From contig CM030367.1 in assembly GCA_017893485.1 (NCBI GenBank), positions 145,131,767-145,195,766 of the forward strand: 64,000 nucleotides of DNA, written 5' to 3'. This document shows, in pieces, positions 1 through 11,012 of the stretch (its first letter is position 1; every line of letters begins with the position of its first letter). The DNA comes from Hemerocallis citrina (Eukaryota; Streptophyta; Magnoliopsida; Asparagales; Asphodelaceae). The position numbers were made by a program, and so were the translations under genes. The notes under the pieces are model-generated. The model had not been told where the DNA came from. It saw only the letters and a list, made by a program, of their open reading frames with translations, and ran no database searches.

Positions 1-463
1 AGGCGGAGCCTGGCATGAATGGTGTCGATGGGAAACCTGTACAAGTCGGGGGAAGCGATGAGCAAACTCTAACTCCGGAGACTAGCACAACAAGATCAAA
101 CTCCATCGGGATCTTGTAGCACTTTCTAATAACACCCAAATCTGCCTCCGTAAGCATGGAAATGACATCGTTAGCCTCTAAATGCTCGCACAGCGCATTC
201 TCTTCGTAGAATCGCTCCATACCATGCTCAACTCACCTCGACTCCTCGGAAGTATACTCTCGAACACCGCCTAGATGTGACACATCGATCGACTGTCTCC
301 CAAACTCCCGCATTCTCCTTTCTCTCTCTATAATTGTCTCCACGACGACCGAAGGCAGATCTGCTAAACCTTTTCCCTTATCCACTCTAGTAAAAGAAGT
401 AGGCGATTGCACTACGACACGACCAGAGGGGGAGGTCTCATCGGCCAAAGAAACTCTAGACAT
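1..463 (-). pseudogene. Tat-type retrotransposon antisense ORF (Transposase_28-like), partial
   Basis: Read on the minus strand, this starts at 463 (MSRVSLADETSPSG...) and has a stop near 233. Related coding continues to the window edge, with the segment ERFYEENALCEHLEANDV followed by a conserved-looking IPMEFDL stretch. A shift to another frame near position 50 gives LYRFPIDTIHARLRL, which resembles the 'GLRFPL' core of the gypsy-associated family often annotated Transposase_28 or putative plant transposon protein. Tat-lineage elements commonly carry such an ORF antisense, between pol and the 3' LTR. A tandem array and an LTR remnant lie on its 5' side, which fits that position. The in-frame stop and the frame change show decay. 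The rest of the ORF lies outside the window. Confidence 0.5.
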
Positions 464-636
464 CTTTAATAAAGAAAAAAATAAATAACCTTCATTTGAC
501 TGTTACTGTTGAAATTTTTCGTCAGAGATCGGAAAAAATTGCAGGAGTTTCTCTAGAGTTGATTTCCACCGGTAAGAAGAAATTTCGAGGAGAAGAGAGA
601 ATGAGAAGAAGTAAGGAAGAACTGAGAAGGGGGGGG

Positions 637-645
637 ATTTATAAT
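637..645 (-). promoter_or_regulatory. TATA box candidate for the antisense ORF
   Basis: On the minus strand the sequence reads CTATTATAAATCC, about 175 bases upstream of the antisense ORF start at 463. The leader between them is pyrimidine-rich. The antisense ORF of the other Tat element has a TATA box in the same relative place (33421-33430), which supports a real internal promoter. Confidence 0.4.
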
Positions 646-984
646 AGAACCTACCGATACTTGGGCTTCCATGATATTGGGCCCCTAAAACGATGCGAAA
701 GCCCAAAAGGCAGAAAATTACAATGGTCGAGTAAGGCTAAGAGGAAAAATCCAATCACTATCGGTCAAAGTGGTCAACGATCAAACATGCCACTTGTTGC
801 AAATGCAAAAACTCCAGAAATCGTTCCCCGTCATTCGCCAAATCACCCAAATTATTTGCCGAAGATTCCACATCAATTGCCCCAGCTTGCCCAAAACTCC
901 AAAAATCGTTCGCCAAATGCTCGCCCTCGTTCGCCACACCGTTTGCTAGAGCGCGCTGAGCACGCGAAGAACCGAAACAAAACA

Positions 985-2280
985 AGGCCAAACTAGTGTT
1001 GACCAGTCAATGGCCAAATGCCATGTGTTGTCTCGTCATCATTCGCCAAACATTCGCCAATGCTCGCCGCACCGTTTGCCGAAGATGACACATCGATCGT
1101 CCCAGCTAGCCCAAAACTCCAGAAACTGTTCACCAAATGCTTGCCCTCCTTTGCCACATCGTTTGCCCGAGCGTGCTGAGCAGACGAAGAACCAACCGAA
1201 ATAAGGCCAAACTAGCATTGACCAATCAATGGTAAAATGCCACGTGACACCTCATCATCGGTCGCCAAACGTTTGTCAATGCTCGCCGCATTGTTTGCCA
1301 TCATTCACCACATCATTCACCAGAGTGGCCCGAGCAGACGAAGAACCGAATGAAACAAGGCCAAACTAGCATTGACCAGTCAACGGTCAAACGCTACGTG
1401 TTGCCTCATCATTCGCCAAACGTTCGCCAACACTCGCCACACCGTTCGCCATCATTCGCCACATCGTTCGCTAGAGCGCGCCGAGCAGATGAAGAACCGA
1501 ATGAAACAAGGCCAAACTAGCATTGACCAATCAATGGTCAAATGCCACATGTTGCCTTATCATCGTTCGCCAATGCTCGCCGCACCGTTCACCATCATTC
1601 ACTACATCATTCGCCAAAGCACGCCGAGTAGACGAAGTACTGAACGAAACAAGGCCAACCAGCGTTGACCAGTCAACGGTCAAACGCCACGTGTCACCTT
1701 GTCAACGTTTGCCAAACGTTCGCCAACGCTCGCCACACCGTTTGCCATCGTTCGCTAGAGCGCACCGTGCATACGGAGAACCAAACGAAATAAGGCCAAA
1801 CTAGCATTGACCAGTCAACGATCAAATGCCACATGTCACCTCGTCATCGTTCGTCAAATGTTCGTCAATGCTCACCACATCATTTGCCATCGTTCGCCAT
1901 ATCAGTCGCCAACGATCGCCCTTGTTCTCTACATCATTCGCCAGAGTGAGCCAAGCAGACGAAGAACCAAATGAAACAAGGCCAAACTAGCGTTGACTAA
2001 TCTATGGTCAAACACCACGTGTTGCCTCGTCATCGTTCGCCAACCCTCACCACACCGTGCACCATCATTCGCTAGATCGTTCGACAAAGCGCGCAAAGCA
2101 GACAAAGAACCGAACGAAACAAGGCCAATCTAGCATTGACCGGTCAATGGTCATACGCCACGTGTTGCCTCATCATCGTTTGCCAACGATTGCCGCGTCG
2201 CTCGCTGCATCGTTCGCCAACGCTCTCCACAGCACGCCGAATAGACAAGGAACCAAATGAAAAATAGGCGATGAAGCATT
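985..2280 (+). repeat. Tandem array of ~140-220 bp units (Tat 3' UTR satellite)
   Basis: About eight units begin with the block GGCCAAACTAGCATTGACC, at roughly 986, 1205, 1360, 1510, 1651, 1794, 1980 and 2127. Each continues with GGTCAAACGCCACGTGTTGC and then a run of short TTCGCCA/CTCGCC motifs. Units differ in length because the TTCGCCA tract expands and contracts. A related TTCGCCA-rich leader begins near 770. ORFs crossing this array are by-products of the repeat and are not genes. Confidence 0.85.
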
Positions 2281-2640
2281 GACCTGTCAATTCCTGGACA
2301 TTGTTCAATCTCCTCAATTTTCATGCACAACACGATCGATGCTCCAAATTGTGCCACATCATCTGGTATTTAATTAATTTCTATATTTAATATTAAATCG
2401 AATTAATTATTTAAAAATTTTGAAAAAATAATTAAAAATCGTAAAAAATTAATTAAAAATTCTAATTATAATTATTAGTTTGAAAAAATATTTTTAAATT
2501 CTGAAAAAGTAAATATTAATTTATAATAATTAATTTAAATTTTCAAAAATTAATTATAAAAATTAGAAAATTGAATTAAAAAAACTCGGGAATCATTAAA
2601 AATTATAAAAAAATTAGAAAATCTGGAAAAATCATTAAAA
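2281..2640. other. AT-rich stretch without recognisable gene
   Basis: Very AT-rich sequence made of short permutations of AATTAAAAATT and GAAAAATTA. It lies between the tandem array and the LTR-like region and probably belongs to the same Tat element. No coding signal is visible. Confidence 0.4.
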
Positions 2641-3228
2641 AAAATCCATTATAAATGGGTCAATGAATGGAAATTAGGTCTCTTTCAAACCCGATAATCC
2701 AAAAACGGGTCTGCCTTACTGGGTCTGAATGACAGCCCATTATAAATAAACCCAGATCTTTTAAAGATTTAAATTCGTGATTATCGAGACAATTGAAAAC
2801 CAAATCTCTTATCATGAAAGAATTTGAACTCTATTTTCTATCTGAAAACACCGGTAGTAGAGATAAATGATTATCTCGACACCGTCCCATAGAGACTATA
2901 AATACCCCTAACCCCCGTCAGAAAGAGGTAATGAGTATTTTCTTCACAAAATCTCTCTCATATTCTTCTTGATTTCTGCCTTGAGCATAGGAGGGTCTAT
3001 CGCGGGATCAATCCTGGTATTTCAGACTTTTTGCAAGTCATCGGAGGTGACCGTCACCACACGAATCAAATCCTACGGGGCAAACGAGTCAGATCGTCAA
3101 GTCAATCACAAACAAAGGCAGTCAATATCATTGAAAGTCAAAATGTCAAATTCTTGATTGTTCCTAAAAAAGAATCTACATCATCTGATTGCTCCACATT
3201 GAAAAAAGCAGCAACACACATCTAACAC
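2641..3228 (+). mobile_element. Tat-type LTR remnant
   Basis: Contains a strong TATAAATA at 2897-2904, followed by a C-rich start region and the LTR-like phrase TTGAGCATAGGAGGGTC at about 2980. That phrase resembles the 'cttgagcgt(t/c)ggag' block of other Tat LTRs, including the minus-strand one near 10590. It is placed after the tandem array, as expected for a 3' LTR in plus orientation. The exact 5' boundary cannot be seen, and the 3' end is cut by the hAT remnant. Small ORFs here are not convincing. Confidence 0.45.
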
Positions 3229-5051
3229 AAAAAATTTCCAGACTTGGAGGAGCTAATTATTTTTTTAATGCACTAATCGAACTATTGTTGTTGGAGTCAT
3301 TATCAAAACTAATGGTAAAAATTTTATTGCGAATTTGAATAAATGACAAACTTCTAAAATACGAGTTGCGATAACCATACCACTATGGGGATACGGCAAA
3401 GTGTCAAGTGATATGATTTTCTTTTGAATCATTCAATCACTATCGATCCAATAACAAGTTATGTCCTTCATCGGAATATCGTTATAACCTTTCCAACAAT
3501 CGGAAGTTAACATACTCTACAAGTTAATGATTACAAAAATTGCATTTAAAGCTTCTCTCACTTCGTTGTAAAGTTTAAATAATCGGCCTTGATTGTGTTT
3601 CTATGAATTCTTTAAAAATATAGATTTCGTGTATTTTAGTTAAATGTCTCTACGTTCCTACTCTCGGAATAGAAAAAAAGGTAACTCATCCTTAATAACT
3701 AGTTTGGCCATTTCCCAATGAATAATTTTGGGATCATAGGGTGCTTAACTATTTGACAGTCCTAGGGTTAATTTTTTTTTTGTTTGTTGTTCTTATACTA
3801 GTGCCAGGTGTATAGAGATAATGTGTCGTCTAATTGTACCCGTTCCCTCACTATTCTTCTATTTGTAACTTTTGTTACGAGTTTTATAAATCTTATTTCA
3901 TATACTAGGATTCAACTTGTCCGGGATTTAGCCATAAAATTTGTGTCAATTACTAGATTCCCCTCTAGTTTTTCTACTAGAAGTGGGCTGTGCGGATTCG
4001 GTTTCATGTATTTGTGTGTCATTAGTATGAATTTCTTGTTTTGTGTCGGGATCAAAATCTTGTGAAGGAACACTTTCATAAGTTATGTCTATGTTACGGT
4101 TAAATTCGGTCTCTAATTGTGGGATTATTGGAGGTCGATGAGATGAGCAAGTAGAATCTTGTCCACTTTGGCTACAGCCGCTGTCTCATGATGTAGACAT
4201 GATAAATGGTTTGTAGTACTAGTTTACATAAAAAATGATTTTTAGTGTTTTAGTAGTGTATAAGAAAAAATAAACAACAATGTAAGAGGTATATATTGAA
4301 ATTTTTTTTAAACAACAAGAAGGCTGAAAAAGAGAGAGAATAACAAAAAACCAACAAACAAATATGAAGAAAAATAAAATTTAAAGCTACAATAATAATA
4401 AAGAGTTCAGAATGTTGAGAAATTTTGATACCGTACTCCAACGAATAATCGTATATAGAGTTGAGAGAAAAATAATAATAGACAGGATCTAGAATTAGAC
4501 ACAGTCGAGAGAGTTTGTAGTAGACGTAGTAATAGAAAGAGAGAGTGAGCATCTTTATTGAGAGAGTTTGTAGTATATGCAGTTGAGTCGACACGGATTC
4601 GACACGATCGAACTTTTTCACTTCTTTGTTACTTCTTTGTTGAAGTTGATTGAAACTAGTAGTAGTAGTAATAGTAGATAGTAAGAGAGTTGATAGATGG
4701 TGTGAAAAAAATCGAGTGAAATTGGGGCCTTTTATAGGCAAAACCCCACAAAATAAAATCCCCCCCCCCCCCACACACACCAAAACAAAACAAAACCAGC
4801 AAGCACAGCACCTTTGGCTGCCAAACCAACGGTCGACCGGTCTCAACCTTCCATTTTGATGTGTCGGGTTCGGGCAAGTTAGAATTTAGTTGCGGATTTT
4901 CGGGCCGGGTTGAGAAGGTTTGGTTTGGATTTTTTGCAACCCGGTTCGACCCGGTAAGGGTATCAGGTTTAACCCGATCCCGAATCGGGTCAAAGCAAGT
5001 GGGTTCTAATTAGGCGTGTCGCGGGTCGACCCGACCTGGATGCCACCCCTA
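3229..5051 (-). mobile_element. Truncated, decayed hAT transposon
   Basis: The sequence aligns by eye with the N-terminal half and 5' end of the hAT element at 17706-21186. For example GCATTATCAAAACTAATAG there matches GTCATTATCAAAACTAATGG at about 3296. In both copies the antisense reading frame gives similar peptides ending CGFGF/CGFGL. The right end at 5051 is a hAT terminus (TGCCACCCCTA), preceded by GGGTCGACCCGACC-type subterminal repeats. The transposase C-terminus and the left terminus are missing. Many frameshifts and stops show it is dead and older than the 17706 copy. Confidence 0.75.
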
Positions 5052-5110
5052 AGCAAGAGGGAGTGTCATAGATTAGAGATAGAGGTGGAGGATGTGATTT
5101 TAAAGAGGAA

Positions 5111-5483
5111 TTAGTATTTTTCGGGTGCGATGCACGTTTTGATAAGAGTTGGAGGATTTTCACGAGCGATATATGTGTTAAAAAATAGAGTTGGACGTGC
5201 ATTGCACATAATTGGAAAAAATATTTTGAAGAAAAAACTATGATTTGTACGTGCAATGCACGTGCTTAAAAGTAGAATTTGAGTTGTACGTGCAACATGT
5301 GTATGTTTGGTGTTAAAAAATATTAAAAAATTATTTTGCACGTGTGATGCACGTTTTAAATAAGTGAATTTTTTTGTTAGTTTGTTTTTGTTTTAATTAA
5401 TGGAAGAGTTTGAATTGCACGTATAATGCTCGAGTTTGTATGTTGACAAATTCCAACTCCAACTCTCCCATTATATATAGAGA
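5111..5483 (-). mobile_element. Short non-autonomous Helitron
   Basis: In minus orientation it begins with TCTCTATATATAATGGGAG (ending at 5483), the typical plant Helitron 5' TC terminus. It ends at 5111 with a GTGCGATGCAC hairpin-type subterminal sequence and CTAA in place of CTAG. Internally it repeats motifs such as ACGTGCAATGCACG. There is no Rep/helicase coding. It is closely related to the Helitron at 50202-50580. Confidence 0.7.
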
Positions 5484-5770
5484 CTAGTAAATTTCACGTG
5501 CGATGCACATTTTGATAAAAAGTTGGAGTTGAACGTGCGATACATGTAAGTCAGTAGTAATCAGCACTTGTGATTAATGCCTTAAACTTTAAAAAAATTG
5601 GAGTTGAACGGGCATTGCACGCAATTTTTTAAAATTTTTAAATGAAAAACCTTGAATTGTACGTACGGTGATGTGTTACAAAATAGATTTGAAGTTGCAC
5701 GTACGACATACGGATTTGCTTTGTGACAAAAAAATTAAAAATTATTTTTTGTTGAAGGAAAAAAAAAATA
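5484..5770 (-). mobile_element. Helitron fragment abutting the previous one
   Basis: A CTAG at 5484-5487 plus a TTCACGTGCGATGCAC hairpin mark the 3' end of a second minus-strand Helitron, directly adjoining the 5' end of the first. The body repeats the same ACGTGC/TTGAATTG modules up to about 5770. No TC terminus is seen on the right, so the 5' end is lost or diverged. Confidence 0.5.
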
Positions 5771-6329
5771 TTTGTTTACGTCACCTTTTCCAATTAAAAT
5801 AAAATTTAAAAGTAAAATATAAAGAAAACCATGCTGTCTTATATCTAATCCTTAAAATTTTCATACATCACAACTCACAAGTATCTGGCATCTTTTTTTT
5901 TTGATTAATAAGTATCTGGCATCTTAATCAACCAATTTACTCTTCTATTCTTTTTTTTAATGATAAATTTTGCATCTTTTGACAAAAGATTCTTATTAAA
6001 TCTGCTATATATTCAATAACAGATTCTTATTCAGATGATTAATCAATAGATGCAGGTATTACAAATTTGACTATAGCTCAAAAAATCTAAGCCCTAATCA
6101 ATTTTTTTGGTATGAACAGTTCCTACCTTGTGGAAATTGCGTATGAACAATTGATTTATGAGCACACCGACAAGCCATGAGGCATGAGAAGTTGGTACTA
6201 CCCTCTCAATAAAACTACTTGCCATGCAACAAACGTCAACATCTTTACTCAAAAGAAAAACATAAGTCAACACTCACCTAATGACTCCTAGTTTAGCATT
6301 ATGTTACCTCCGTGCATTACAAATGACTT
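5771..6329. other. Unclassified AT-rich intergenic DNA
   Basis: AT-rich sequence with a short direct repeat (AAGTATCTGGCATC at about 5879 and 5911). No ORF of note, no RNA gene and no recognisable element termini. Confidence 0.4.
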
Positions 6330-7217
6330 GGGTCTGTTTGGTTTTTTTTTTTGTTTTTTTTTTTTCTAAAATCCCAAAATCCGTTTGGTGGTTATGTTAT
6401 TTTGTAAAAACAGTTTTCACCAAATTCCACTTCAGCTATTTTTTATTTTTTCACATCCTTTCTCTAAATATATTTATTATTATTATTATTATTATTATTT
6501 AATGTATATATATATATATACTATTATTATAATATATATTATTTTTTCATATATACTATTTTATATATACTATTATAATATTCTATTATTATTATAATAT
6601 ATATTATTATTATTATATATTACTATTATATATTATTATATATATTATTATATAATTTATTATTATTGTAATAAATTATTTAATTTAAAATTATAATAGA
6701 TTATTATTATATATATATTATTATAATTATTATATGTTATTATATATATGTATATAATTAAATATGTTTATTATAATAAATTATTTCATATTATTATATA
6801 ATATACAATTATTATAATATATTATTATTTTATATATACTATTTTATATATACTATTATATATTATTATATATATTATTATATAATTTATTATTATTATA
6901 ATAAACTGTTTAATATATAATTTGAATATATTATTATTACATATATATATTATTATAATTATTATATATATGTATATTATTAAATATGTTTATTATAATA
7001 AAATATTTTATATTATTATATATCAGTATGTATGTATATATGTATACAACATGTATGTATCAGAGTATATATACTGTATACAGTATATACATACAAACCT
7101 ATACATACATTATACTATCATTTTCAAAAAATTGTTTTCATAAAAAATTATTATCAAACAGTTTTTACACTCTCATTTTCAGAAAAATATTTTCAAAACA
7201 ACAAACCAAACGCAACC
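6330..7217. mobile_element. MITE-like element with expanded TA/TAT microsatellite
   Basis: The left end GGGTCTGTTTGGTTTTTTT (6330) and the reverse complement of the right end GGTTGCGTTTGGTTTGTT (7217) form imperfect inverted termini of the common plant 'GTTTGG' MITE type. The interior, about 6475-7090, is nearly pure ATT/TA/TAT repeat. It includes a block TTATTATTATAATATATATT-like at about 6580 that recurs near 6800 and 6900. The target duplication is not clear. Tyr/Ile-rich ORFs here are microsatellite translations. Confidence 0.5.
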
Positions 7218-7680
7218 TGAACTTTTCATTTTGAGAATAAATTAGATATTCTTGTTGTTTGAGAGTAGATGACAAAGTATGCGACTTAGTCGGACAAAGT
7301 ATGTGGTGACGGCTGAATTGGAAAATTGCTTTGTTGACATGGTTGCGCTGAATTGGAAAATTGCTTTGTTGACATGGTTGCGTACCGGCAAACCTATATA
7401 TATAGCAATGGATTCATTGGCCACATCTATTATTTGGTTCAGGGATTGGACAAATGATAGTGGCATACATTGGCATAATTGGACCTTAATAATAGGAGTA
7501 AGTTCTAGATCCCTAGATGGGGATGACCATACTCTCATTAGTCATTATGGCCCGTCAAATGCGAGAATTTGTAATCGAAACTTATTGTAGTTGGTTATAG
7601 TTGAATACAATTGTATGCATGTATTTTCATTTGTATAATTTATTGATTTACAAATACAAGTAGCGAGTAAAATCTAAAGG

Positions 7681-7721
<41 letters not shown>

Positions 7722-8283
7722 TAGAGTAACCTAATTTTAATACTTAGGCATTTTTGTTCAGAAAGTCTGTTTCCTCTTGATATGATTCAGATTCATAATG
7801 CTCTCTCATTTAGAAGTTACGTGGAACATATATAGCTGCAGCTCTCATCATGCATGTTACTACTTACTACATCTTCTTAGAAAATTATAATATATGTACA
7901 TCGATCAGAATGCTGCAGTTAGGTACTTTAAATAATTGTAGCGCTAGCAGAAATTAAAAGAGAAAAGAAAAGTTCTATTAGGATATTTCATAAATCTATG
8001 ATCTGTTAATATATCAACGTTCGACTTTGGCCGTTCACATAGCTTTTCGGACTAATTGTTTAACAAACATTAAAATACTTCTAAGGTAAAGAGCACATGC
8101 AATAGGAAACTAGAAAAGATATAAAGACTTTTCATTTCCCTAAATTTTTATTGTTATTCTTTTAGGGATTAGGAAAGCTAGATCCAGTTTTATGCCAGAT
8201 TGTTTTGATCAGAGTAGGTATAATTGGCCACTACGATGGAGATTCCAAATTTTGTGGCTTTCCAATTAGCATAGGAGAAGCCA
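7218..8283. other. Intergenic DNA with a small tandem duplication and TA repeat
   Basis: A 103-codon ORF at 7279-7590 (+) has no recognisable domain. It spans a perfect tandem duplication of about 36 bases (GAATTGGAAAATTGCTTTGT... at about 7315 and 7351). A TA microsatellite lies at 7684-7719. Nothing else is recognised. The ORF could be a fragment of an unidentified gene or simply chance. Confidence 0.3.
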
Positions 8284-8709
8284 CTAGTGTTACCCAGTGC
8301 AAATTACACAGTCTAAAATAATTTTGAAAGACTCATACAATTATATAGAATTCTAAAAAAAATGAGAGAAATGAGAGAAACTTATGAACATTATTTCTAC
8401 CGCAATTACTGAAATCATAAGCAGATGGTTTAGGAAATCACTGCCAAACCATAATGTTTTTTTAGGAGGGGGGGGGGGGGGGGGGGGGGGGGGCGACCAT
8501 GAAATTTTGTGAGATTGATTAAGTGAGAGGGGAAGAGACAACTTATTTGAGGGATTGGAGTTTTTATTTTGTTTTCATTTTTTAATAAAAATCATACCGT
8601 ACTGCACATGTTAGTTAAATATGAATCCCAACTTTTCCTCTCCTTTTTTTATTTCAAAATAGAAAAAGGAGAGAGGGGTAGACTCTCTCCTATTAGTATA
8701 AAATATAGA
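8284..8709 (-). mobile_element. Non-autonomous Helitron, hairpin family
   Basis: On the minus strand it starts TCTATATTTTATACTAATAG (right end 8709) and ends with a TGTGTAATTTGCACTG hairpin followed by CTAG (8284-8287). Just inside the 5' end is a long perfect-stem palindrome (CCTTTTTTTATTTCAAAATAG region, 8640-8685). The same palindrome is shared by the elements ending near 14456, 56659, 58252 and 60200. A run of 26 G lies at 8468-8493. No coding sequence. Confidence 0.65.
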
Positions 8710-8783
8710 TATAATTAGATTAGATTAAATTAATACAATATAATTTTATTCATATTATAGATTCCAAACTTATATAGAAATCC

Positions 8784-8891
8784 CTAGTGTACCCTTGTGC
8801 AATATTACACAAACTTATATAATATAAAATAAAATAAAATAATATAATATGTAGTATAACTCGTGCGATACTGCACATAATTTTTTTTAAG
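8784..8891 (-). mobile_element. Helitron 3' end, left part of a split element
   Basis: CTAGTGTACCCTTGTGCAAT at 8784 matches the 3' terminus of the hairpin-family Helitrons. The matching 5' terminus is not nearby. It reappears at 14456 after the Tekay remnant, so the chromovirus probably inserted inside this Helitron. This is inference from terminus order. Confidence 0.4.
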
Positions 8892-9290
8892 GTATCACCG
8901 ACGAATGGCATTATCAGATTCGGAAAGGGTGGAAAATTAGCACCAAGATTTATTGGGTCATACAACATTTTGAAAAGAATTGGCAGGACGGCATATAAGT
9001 TGGAATTACCGGCAGAATTATCTCGAGAGCACGACATGTTCCATGTATCCATGTTAAGGAAATATGTGCCAGATCCAAGTCACCAGCTGCCAGAGATTCC
9101 CACGGACGTGCAGGTAAACCTCTTATAAAAGGAACGGTCAGTCACGATCGTCGATCGGCAAGAAAAGATGTTGAGTAACAAGACCATTCCAATGGTGAAG
9201 TTTCTCTGGAAGAATGAGTTCGTGGAGGAAGCCACTTGGAAACCAGAGAGCCGCATGAGAACTTCTTTTCCTAAACTATTTGAGGTGTAA
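8892..9290 (+). pseudogene. Chromovirus (Tekay-like) integrase C-terminus and chromodomain
   Basis: The frame beginning VSPTNGIIRFGKGGKLAPRF is the integrase C-terminal region. It is followed by HDMFHVSMLRKYVPDPSHQL, the classic Ty3/gypsy chromovirus tail. After a stop near 9127 the same frame continues with a chromodomain-like segment (TIPMVKFLWKNEFVEEATW, then FPKLFEV and stop at 9288-9290). Gag, protease, RT, RNase H and most of integrase are absent to the left, so this is a truncated copy. The PPT and 3' LTR follow at once, which fixes the orientation. Confidence 0.85.
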
Positions 9291-9339
9291 TGTTCTCTTT
9301 TCTCCCGACTGAGTATAGTTCTATGGACAGAACTACTCT

Positions 9340-9352
9340 AAGGAAGGAGTAA
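9340..9352 (+). promoter_or_regulatory. Polypurine tract
   Basis: AAGGAAGGAGTAA lies directly before the LTR start TGTAACACCCC. This is the expected plus-strand priming site of a Ty3/gypsy element. Confidence 0.75.
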
Positions 9353-9382
9353 TGTAACACCCCAAAATAAGATAAATTATTT

Positions 9383-10528
9383 ATTTATATATATATTATT
9401 TAAACTAAGTTGATACTTAAAATGAATTGGTCCATGATTGTTTGGATTAAATAACCATGCATACTTTTGCATTAGGGTTAGGGCTAGGGGTTTGTTGACC
9501 TAGGGTTCCAAGACCTAGGGTTAGTAACCCTACTTCTCAAATGAGAATTGATGAGATCATAGATAAGATCTTCCTAGGGTTCAAATTGAGCCAAATTGTG
9601 TGGTGGATAAGGAGTTAGGAAAGAGCTAGGAAGTTTTCTCAAGACTTAATTGACTAATTCCCCACCTTCCATTTCCCACTCACTCCAAGAGTCCATCTCC
9701 ACCCTCCAAGTGTGAAATCCGGCCACCCACCTTCTCTTTCTCCCTTCACTTTCTATAAAACTCAAACTTCATCTTCTCATTCTCTTCTTCTTCATCTTGT
9801 AGTTTCAAAGAAAAAAAATTGGGTAGAAGAGTAGAAGAAAAAAAACGAGAAAGGAAATAGTAGGATAGCAAAAAAAAAGAGATCTTCTTTTGTTGTAGGA
9901 ACACAAGGAACCAAGAGGAGCAAGCTTGGAGGAGGAGGCAACTTGGAAGACAAGAGCAACTTCTCTTTGGAAGGGTGGGAGTTCTCAAAAACTTGTCTTT
10001 TATATTTTTTCTTATATGATTCTCTTGAGTAGAAGTAGAAAGATAGTAACCTTGACATGCATGTGTATTTGTTGAGTTTCATCTCATGAGTCTGTTTTTT
10101 TAGCACAAGTAGTATACCTAGAAGCCATGAAAAGAACTTGTATGTGATGTATAAGCCTAGGATTTTCTCTCTCACAAATGACTTAGAGTTTTGAAGTAAA
10201 ATTTTTAAGGCATGTTATGGTATGAATCTAGAGCACACTTGATTTTTTTTCATAATATTTGGTTCCATTTAGTAGCTCAAACAATCACTTCAATTTTGGA
10301 CAGAGAGCAAACTGAAAACTGCTGTTTGTGTGAAAACTCGGCAAAAATCATTACTCCGAAATGGTAGGTTATTTTACTCTTGTATGTGCCTACAACTATA
10401 GTTTCAAATTTTGCATTTTTCTGAGATCATTTGATACCTCAAAAAACTATGAGTTTGCAACTGGTCTGGAAATCAGAACTGAGTCTGCCATGTTTTAAGA
10501 TTGTAGTTCATCAACTCATAACTACTTT
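9383..10528 (+). repeat. Direct repeat copy 1 within the Tekay LTR
   Basis: Shares long near-identical blocks with 11013-12190, for example GATTGTTTGGATTAAATAAC, TTTTGCATTAGGGTTAGG and CTGGTCTGGAAATCAGAACT. The second copy starts about 30 bases inside the LTR, so it lacks the TGTAAC terminus. Confidence 0.85.
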
Positions 10529-10529
10529 T

Positions 10530-10995
10530 AACCCCTTGGTGCTCCCTTGAAACCTGCACAAACGTTCAAGACACCGGGATGGATCCCGGCGACGAACCCT
10601 CCAACGCTCAAGTCAATACACAGAAAAAGTGAAGAGAAATAGCTTAAATGTGCAAAGTGTGATACCTGTGACAGTAGGAGGTAGGAGGTACTTATAGTCG
10701 CCATGGGGATCTCTTTCAGGATAAGGGTGAATCCCTACTTCCCGGTGAGGCTGGATAGGGGTGGTTATAACCACCTCCTCAAGATCAGGGCGAGCCAGGA
10801 TTTCTTCCAATCCTGTTGTGTTGGCCCTTAACGGGTCGAGACCCGTTCTCAACTGAACAGATCGGCTCATGGGTTAGCGGATCTAGACGGAGGGACCCGG
10901 TTCCCAATTCGGACCCGTCTGTAGGTGAAATTACCGTCTTATCCCTGGGACTTTGAGATTCGTGCCCACTTTGAATGGTTCCGATTTAACCCCAT
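10530..10995 (-). mobile_element. Inserted Tat-type LTR fragment
   Basis: Read on the minus strand it contains GACTATAAGTACCTCC (TATA region). Downstream are GACTTGAGCGTTGGAGGG and GATCCATCCCGG, the transcribed part of a Tat LTR. It separates the two copies of the duplicated Tekay LTR segment. AACCCC occurs at both edges (10530 and 10990) and could be a remnant target duplication, but the termini are not clean. The 85-codon minus ORF inside is a by-product. Confidence 0.55.
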
Positions 10996-11012
10996 TTTTA
11001 GACATATCATAT

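Noticed and set aside
496..996. 166-codon plus-strand ORF
   Set aside because: It is antisense to the leader of the Tat antisense ORF and runs into the TTCGCCA tandem array. It has no domain and is Lys/Arg-rich from base composition.
3808..4065. 85-codon plus ORF resembling one at 19895-20185
   Set aside because: The resemblance is real, but both are antisense shadows of homologous hAT transposase genes.
9746..10175. Phe/Ser-rich minus ORFs, also at 11307-11531
   Set aside because: They are antisense to duplicated LTR leader sequence and owe their residues to poly-purine tracts.
10613..10870. 85-codon minus ORF
   Set aside because: It lies inside a Tat LTR fragment and shows no domain.
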